From contig CAXKVR010000015.1 in NCBI GenBank assembly GCA_964058845.1, positions 464,015-528,014 of the forward strand: 64,000 nt of DNA, in the 5' to 3' direction. Below are positions 58,745-64,000 of the stretch, piece after piece (within the stretch, counting starts at the first letter, position 1; each line of letters opens with the position of its first letter). The position numbers and the translations under genes were made by a program. The DNA comes from Carex sylvatica. Lineage: Eukaryota; Streptophyta; Magnoliopsida; Poales; Cyperaceae. The notes beneath the pieces were generated by a model. That model searched no databases and was not told the DNA's origin. It saw only the letters and a list, made by a program, of their open reading frames with translations.

Positions 58745-60716
58745 ATTAGTTCAGAATATTTATCGTTTAAGTATTTCAGCAAAATTCGGACCAATTTTCA
58801 ATAATTAATTGTAAATTTAGATATATGTGCATTTTAGCTATGAAAAATGTTTAATCTAGCTGAAAGTAAATATGTTCATTAATTGTCTAAAATGTTCAAA
58901 GTAATTGATAGTCTTTCATAAACTATTTAAGTGTTTATTCACACTAAAGAGTTATGTATGCAGTATTTTAATTAGCTGAAAGAAATAATATTCATTCTTC
59001 TTGGCAAATAATGCGAAAGCTAATTTCAAATTTGATTATGCGTATGAGAGTTCCAAGGCCGCTCCTAAAAAGTTATCAAAATGTATATTAATTTACTTGT
59101 AATATACGCGATATGGTCAACAATATTTTTAACTCAAACTAACAAAAAAAATGTTTGATATAAAGAAATTCAAGTTTCAGTCCAAATAGGTATATATGTG
59201 CATTATTTCGCCAACTATAATAAAACAATATGAAACAGCTTACCAATTAAGAAGGTCCTGATGAAATGAAGTAGACCCTGAACTTTGAATGTTTTACTAA
59301 CAGCGCGTAATTTCCTTCACTCTTCTCTTAAATGGACGACTTAATTTAAGTTTTTCTCTTTTTAATTTGTCCAACTTGTCATGTTTTGCACAATTAAAAA
59401 AAAAACTATTAACAATATATGGACGATTTTAACCTTAATGAAATATTTCTTTAGCCCCACATATATCTTTTTGATTATTATAATTAATAACTAAGTATTT
59501 TCATAACTATGCATACGGTATCTAATTAATATGCTTTTATTCTGAACAAACATTGTTTTTATAATTAATTGGTTTGCAAATATATACCTCAAAAAAAATC
59601 AGGAAGAAATTATATCGAAACCCATTTCAAACTTTGAACGAATTCGAATAAGAAATATTGAAAAGAAATGATGATGATAAAAATAAAGTAATCATTCAAG
59701 ATATTTGCTTATTTTATAACCCAGCTATTTAATAAAATAAAGATTAAAGACGCGATGATTTATAAAGTTTAAAACTATTGTCTAGAAATTAGAAATTTTG
59801 TATAATTTTGTGTTAGTATAAAAGATAATTGTGTTAATATAAAGTAGCTCCCATATGCTGCTTCTATATATTGCGATATAATTAGATATATAAACCAGAA
59901 TGTATAATAATACTGAGCCATATATTCAGGTTAAACACGACATATTATTAGTGGGACAATTAATGGTTGAAACTCGGCTATAAGAAAAAAAAAAATTGAA
60001 ATTTGCAAGACACTCCGATCAACTTTCTAATTAAATCTTGGAACCAATCTCCTTTAAGGAACACAATTACATATATCATATTTGTAAATTTCTGTTTTAT
60101 TCATTATAATTTGTAAAGTCAAAGCGATAAGAAAATTTATAAAAGTTTAATTATTTAATACATTTATTTTCTATCATATTTTAAATGTTTGATTTTAGTT
60201 TAATTTGACGTTTAAACACATCACTCAAGAAGTTATGCCTACTCGATGGATATTGAGATTATGCTCATTAACACAATGAGCTCAAGATAATCTAGCTATC
60301 CCTTTATAGCTATATCTTTGTCCTTCATTTTCAATTAATTGTCTTAATTAATTAGGAGGGCCATTTACATCTATAGTAATTCAAAATAAGATAGTCCTAT
60401 GTAAAAAAGAAAATTTTAAGAAACCGAGATTATACCTAGCCTCTCTTTTTTTATTTTCAACACACCATCATATATTCAACTCAAAACAATATTTTACAAT
60501 CTAATAAATATCAAGTAAATAACGAATCATCTACACATACATGATCGTAGTATCATCTCATTTTAAACAGCATTAATTAACCAACCTACATGCAACACTC
60601 ACATAGTCACATATATATATAATTCGGTCAGGGAGCTCAAAGCTATAAAAAAAAAAAAAAAAAAAAATCAATATAATTCAACTTCTATATCAATGTATCA
60701 GATTCCGGCGTGTCAA
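58745..60716. other. Unit D non-coding DNA and 3' flank of gene 4
   Basis: No gene is seen. 58755-59160 matches 44400-44760. 59215-59330 matches 49685-49800. 60420-60500 matches 51820-51880. An A run of about 20 lies at 60648-60667. Confidence 0.55.
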
Positions 60717-60950
60717 TCATGCATGTATAGGTGGGCAGTTGGACCCGCGTTGGTTGGACGAGCAGTCGGAAGGCCCTGAAGGAGGAATAGTTTTCTTCTT
60801 AGAATCTGCAGGTGATAAGTCGGCGGGAACATCAACGACCACATCAGAAGTTGCACCAAGCAGCCTTGCACCATCAGCATTTTGCATGCTACTTAATGCC
60901 AGAACTAGCATTAGTACAAATACCATAACTAGTTTTGAACACCTTGTCAT
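60717..60950 (-). CDS. Secreted peptide precursor 4 (SGPS-C-x8-C family)
   Basis: This 77 residue single-exon precursor has the same layout as copy 3: MTRC, hydrophobic signal segment, NADGARLLG, linker SDVVVDVPADLSPADSKKK, IPPSGPSDC (C63), SSNQRGSN, C72, PPIHA. Relative to copy 3 the changes are L41V, G43A, T65S, S66N, R67Q, P68R, Q76H and H77A. Everything up to residue 40 is unchanged, down to the nucleotide. The 3' UTR keeps GGAATCTGATACATTGAT seen in copies 1 and 2, whereas copy 3 has diverged there. Likely apoplastic signal; identity of the family is inference. Confidence 0.8.
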   Translation of the reverse strand: MTRCSKLVMVFVLMLVLALSSMQNADGARLLGATSDVVVDVPADLSPADSKKKTIPPSGPSDCSSNQRGSNCPPIHA

Positions 60951-61072
60951 TTCAAAGTATTAGAATTTTGTAGGAGGATACGAGAAGGAACAAATTTGTT
61001 GGTAGCTAGTAATCAGGGGGTTTAATGGTTGGATGAAGGAGGGGTTGGTAGCTGCATGGATAACACAAGGCC

Positions 61073-61079
61073 ATATATA
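61073..61079 (-). promoter_or_regulatory. TATA box of peptide gene 4
   Basis: CCATATATAGGCATGCA, about 125 bp before the ATG, reads TATATGG-type TATA on the minus strand and aligns with the TATA of copy 3. Confidence 0.55.
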
Positions 61080-61080
61080 G

Positions 61081-62488
61081 GCATGCAACAGATATGGTGA
61101 ATATATTCTCAAAAAAAAAAAGAAAAAAAAAAGATGGTGAATAGGTACATAAGTTTAATTAATTGTTTTTTGCAAGTGGTCTCTTGCATGTTCTGTCCTC
61201 ACTAGCTACTTGCAATAATATAATCTATGATGTTTTTCTTTTCTTTTTGGATGTTGATATCTTGATGCTTCAGTGCTACTATTATATATGGTTGTTGTTT
61301 TAGATAGAATTTAGTTTAATAGCGTTATGATTATGTTTGATTGTTTAAGAATTTATCATTTTTAAATATATCTTAATTAATTAAGAGTTGAACCGGAAAA
61401 ACTAATCATTAAGGAAATCATCTTTAAATGGTTCTAAATAACTCAAGAATTTAAATAATTTGAAAAATTATTATGAATCGGTCCGATTTGCTGATAATAA
61501 TAATAATATCAAATGAATAGTTCCAAACAATTAAAAATAAATGCTAAAATTAATGTTATTATATGATGCCTTCTCTTCCACAAAAATGTATATTGATGTT
61601 TATCATATTTTCATCTTAACTATTTTTGTAGTATAGACGAAGCTGACTAATAAAGGTTCAGTTTACTAATTCAAAGATTTGTATATATGTAGCTAGCTCA
61701 GGTCGTTATAAAGCTAATTAAATGCATTGATTCTTATAACATGAAAAGTTTCAATTGTGTATTATAAATTAGTATTGTAACGACCTGAAGTTTCAATTTT
61801 GTATTATAAATTATGCATGGATTCTTCTCATCACATCTGGGGTTTACATTTTGTAAAACAAATTGTGGATTCTTATCTCATCTGAAGTTTCAATTTTGTA
61901 TTATAAAATTATGTTAGTAGTGATGTCAAGTTCAAAGCAAGTACCATTGATCTTCGTCTCCGGTTCCACCAATAACGCGATTTCTTGTTTGCTTTTCCGC
62001 CTACTGTTCTCTAAAGCGGCTTCCAGTTCCCACATCTCGTTGAAAGAAGTACTGGATTACAATCGTGTAATGCAATTTTATATGATAATCATTTGGGGGT
62101 AACATGTATATTACTATACCATTTTATCATATGACTGGTCTCATTAGTGAAGAGTAGTCAATAATATATTTTGACCGAAAGTACAATTTATTTGGTAATA
62201 CTTTGAAGCTTGTTGTCAACATGTTCTCAACAAAAGTAATTATCTTGTACTTGCTGAACAAGGTAGAGTACTGTACTGTAATATTTGAGTTCGGATCTTC
62301 TAAGTAACTCAGATTTTAAGTTTGGATATGAACCGTCCGATCAATTTTATTTTTAACACATATATTTAAAGGTGTTGTGAATTTTCAACTTAGGCCAAAT
62401 TGATACGAATTCTAATCAGACAATTCAGATTTAAACTCAAAATTTGACTCTTTAATTGTTTCGTACCCCTTCCCTCCCATAATATACT
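61081..62488. other. Upstream region of peptide gene 4
   Basis: No gene is seen. It is collinear with 52413-53290 and 54172-54470. GAAGTTTCAATTTTGTATTATAAA occurs in tandem-like copies at about 61740-61910 (each quoted part shorter in the other copies), which shows a local duplication. The conserved block is at 61938-61958. Confidence 0.5.
61938..61958 (-). promoter_or_regulatory. Conserved upstream block, gene 4 copy
   Basis: This is the inverse of the block at 17966-17986 with two differences, 988 bp upstream of the peptide gene 4 ATG. Confidence 0.4.
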
Positions 62489-64000
62489 AGTGTTATAAAT
62501 AACGGTATGCGATCATCGGACAGACAGAATACCGCCAAACAATTAATCATAAATAATCATGAATAATCAATCATATGGCCAAGAAAAAAAAATCATGCCA
62601 AAATAGTAAATAAGCTTGGTCAAAGGAACGCATAAAAGGCGGGACAATTAAAAGATGATATATAATGATCTTCAGTACAACTAGAATGTTTTCAAGATTA
62701 ATAAGCTTAATTTTAAAATATATCGAATTAATTTGAAACGATAAATTAAAATTGTTAAAACTGACTTTACGAGTAATGTATTATTATGTAAAATTTATTA
62801 ATTTTTGAACTGATTTAGTATAAAGTCAAGCAGTAAAATAAAGGTTTATAATTATTTTATTATATTTCTCTTTTATTTTATTTTTTGTAGTTTGACTTTA
62901 AACTAAATAAATTTGGAAATTTAGAAACATTTTTGTAAATGCATCACTACTAGATTGGTTGCAACAGTTATGATTGATCGGCTGAAATCAATCTGATAAG
63001 TTTTGAAGCTAAACTCACTAAGAACTTGATGATGCTAATTCTATTCGATATATAATGTAGGAAGTAAGCATGGTTCGTAACTTGTACATTATTCATTTAT
63101 CAAATTTAATTTGATCTCAATTTGTTTAATTAAGTTTTTGTCTATTTTGAGTTTGAATTCAAATTCAAAATTATTTAAGTTGATTCGTTCAAACTCGCTT
63201 GAAATACTTTGTTATAGAACTATGCTATTCAAATCGAAGTATCTATATAAAATTATTACTTTTACCTATAAATGTTGATTTATTTAATTTATTATAATAT
63301 TAAAAATATCTTATTAATTTAAGTAATTTTAGAAAAATAAATATTAATTGATATACACTTTAAGTAATAAAAGATAATATTTTATGTGTAGGAAATTGGA
63401 TTGAGAAATTCTTGTGGATATTAGACAGTAACGTGATCCTCAATCATCTAGTAAAAAAAATAAAAAATTAAGAGCTCGATCGATAGGTTAATGTGAGTTT
63501 GACTTAATCGACTTATTAATAAATCAGCTCACTCAAACTTGATTTGTCTGTAATCCTACAAGATAAAATTTTAATATGAATCCATGAGGTGGTATTTGAT
63601 TAGTTGCACGTACCTGCCAAAAGCCTAGAGTACTGTCGTTGTTCTTTTACCTTTACGGTACCGACCAAATCAACACTATTTGTATTGGAAGAGGTGCTCA
63701 GTTCCTATCTTAATTTGCCAAATTTTTTGTGGTTACCACTCCAAACTCCTATAATTCACACTTTATTATTGTTTGGACCAAAATTTAGAAACTAGCACAT
63801 GCACAGATTCAGTCTGCGCATTGTTTTTAACAGTTAGAAAAAACATAAATTTGGTGCACATGCTGAGTTTGTGCACGTGACAACTTTTGAATATTGCACC
63901 AAACAGTAGTAAAGTGTGAATTATAAAAGTTTGAGGTGGTAACTAAAAAATTTTCAGCTTAATTTGTGACACTTTTAAATGTATACAATACAGTAGCTAC
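62489..64000. other. AT-rich DNA with MITE remnants
   Basis: A truncated hAT-type end (TAGTGTTATAAATAACGG) starts at 62489. A hairpin MITE spans about 63710-63955, with GTGGTTACCACTCCAAACTC and CACACTTTATTATTGTTTGG recurring inversely at the right. No gene is seen up to the window end. Confidence 0.5.

Larger units (their letters stand above)
55490..62470 (-). repeat. Segmental duplication unit D (contains peptide gene 4, inverted)
   Basis: It is collinear with unit C through the anchors listed there. It lacks the CACTA element and both LINE insertions of C but has its own MITE hairpins at 56097-56520 and ~58045-58452. Confidence 0.78.

Noticed and set aside
58521..58745. Frame of serine/leucine then arginine/glutamate repeats
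   Set aside because: It is a pure microsatellite.

Overview
The window is angiosperm nuclear DNA. It is AT-rich, introns are of plant type, and transposon relics from most plant superfamilies make up most of the sequence. I cannot place it to family. Only one conventional gene and one small gene family can be supported as host genes.

Layout. (1) 42-5551, plus strand: the 3' part of a multi-exon gene for RNA polymerase III subunit RPC5. Its 5' end lies outside the window. Two introns carry non-autonomous hAT elements, one intron uses a GC donor, and one exon ends in an unexplained in-frame stop. (2) About 5.6-12.3 kb: gene-poor DNA with a GC-rich hAT element, a MITE and a ~1.1 kb foldback element. 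(3) About 12.3-62.5 kb: four degraded copies of one segmental duplication, A (~12.3-25.1 kb) and B (~27.5-38.3 kb) in one orientation, C (~43.4-54.3 kb) and D (~55.5-62.5 kb) inverted. Each copy holds one intronless gene for a 77-78 residue secreted peptide precursor: 19040-19276 (+), 34274-34510 (+), 52056-52289 (-) and 60717-60950 (-). (4) 62.5-64 kb: AT-rich DNA with MITE relics.

The peptide family is the most interesting system. All members share a signal peptide, an ADGARLLG block, a variable linker and a C-terminal PPSGPSDC-x8-CPP motif. The SGPS core recalls PIP/IDA-type plant signalling peptides, but the two cysteines and the CPP ending do not fit those families as I know them. Copies C and D are identical over most of the coding sequence, yet nine substitutions fall in two short patches of the presumed mature region.

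Mobile elements were dated relative to one another by target-site duplications and by empty sites in the sister duplicate. A 4.6 kb CACTA element (44883-49454) with 3-bp target duplication carries exon-like pieces of at least two host genes, one recognisably an EF-Tu-type elongation factor, so it looks like a Pack-CACTA. Several hAT elements with 8-bp duplications, MULE-type MITEs with 9-bp duplications, a Tourist-like MITE and three LINE 3' ends account for much of the rest. Coordinates of duplication units and of elements without target duplications are approximate.
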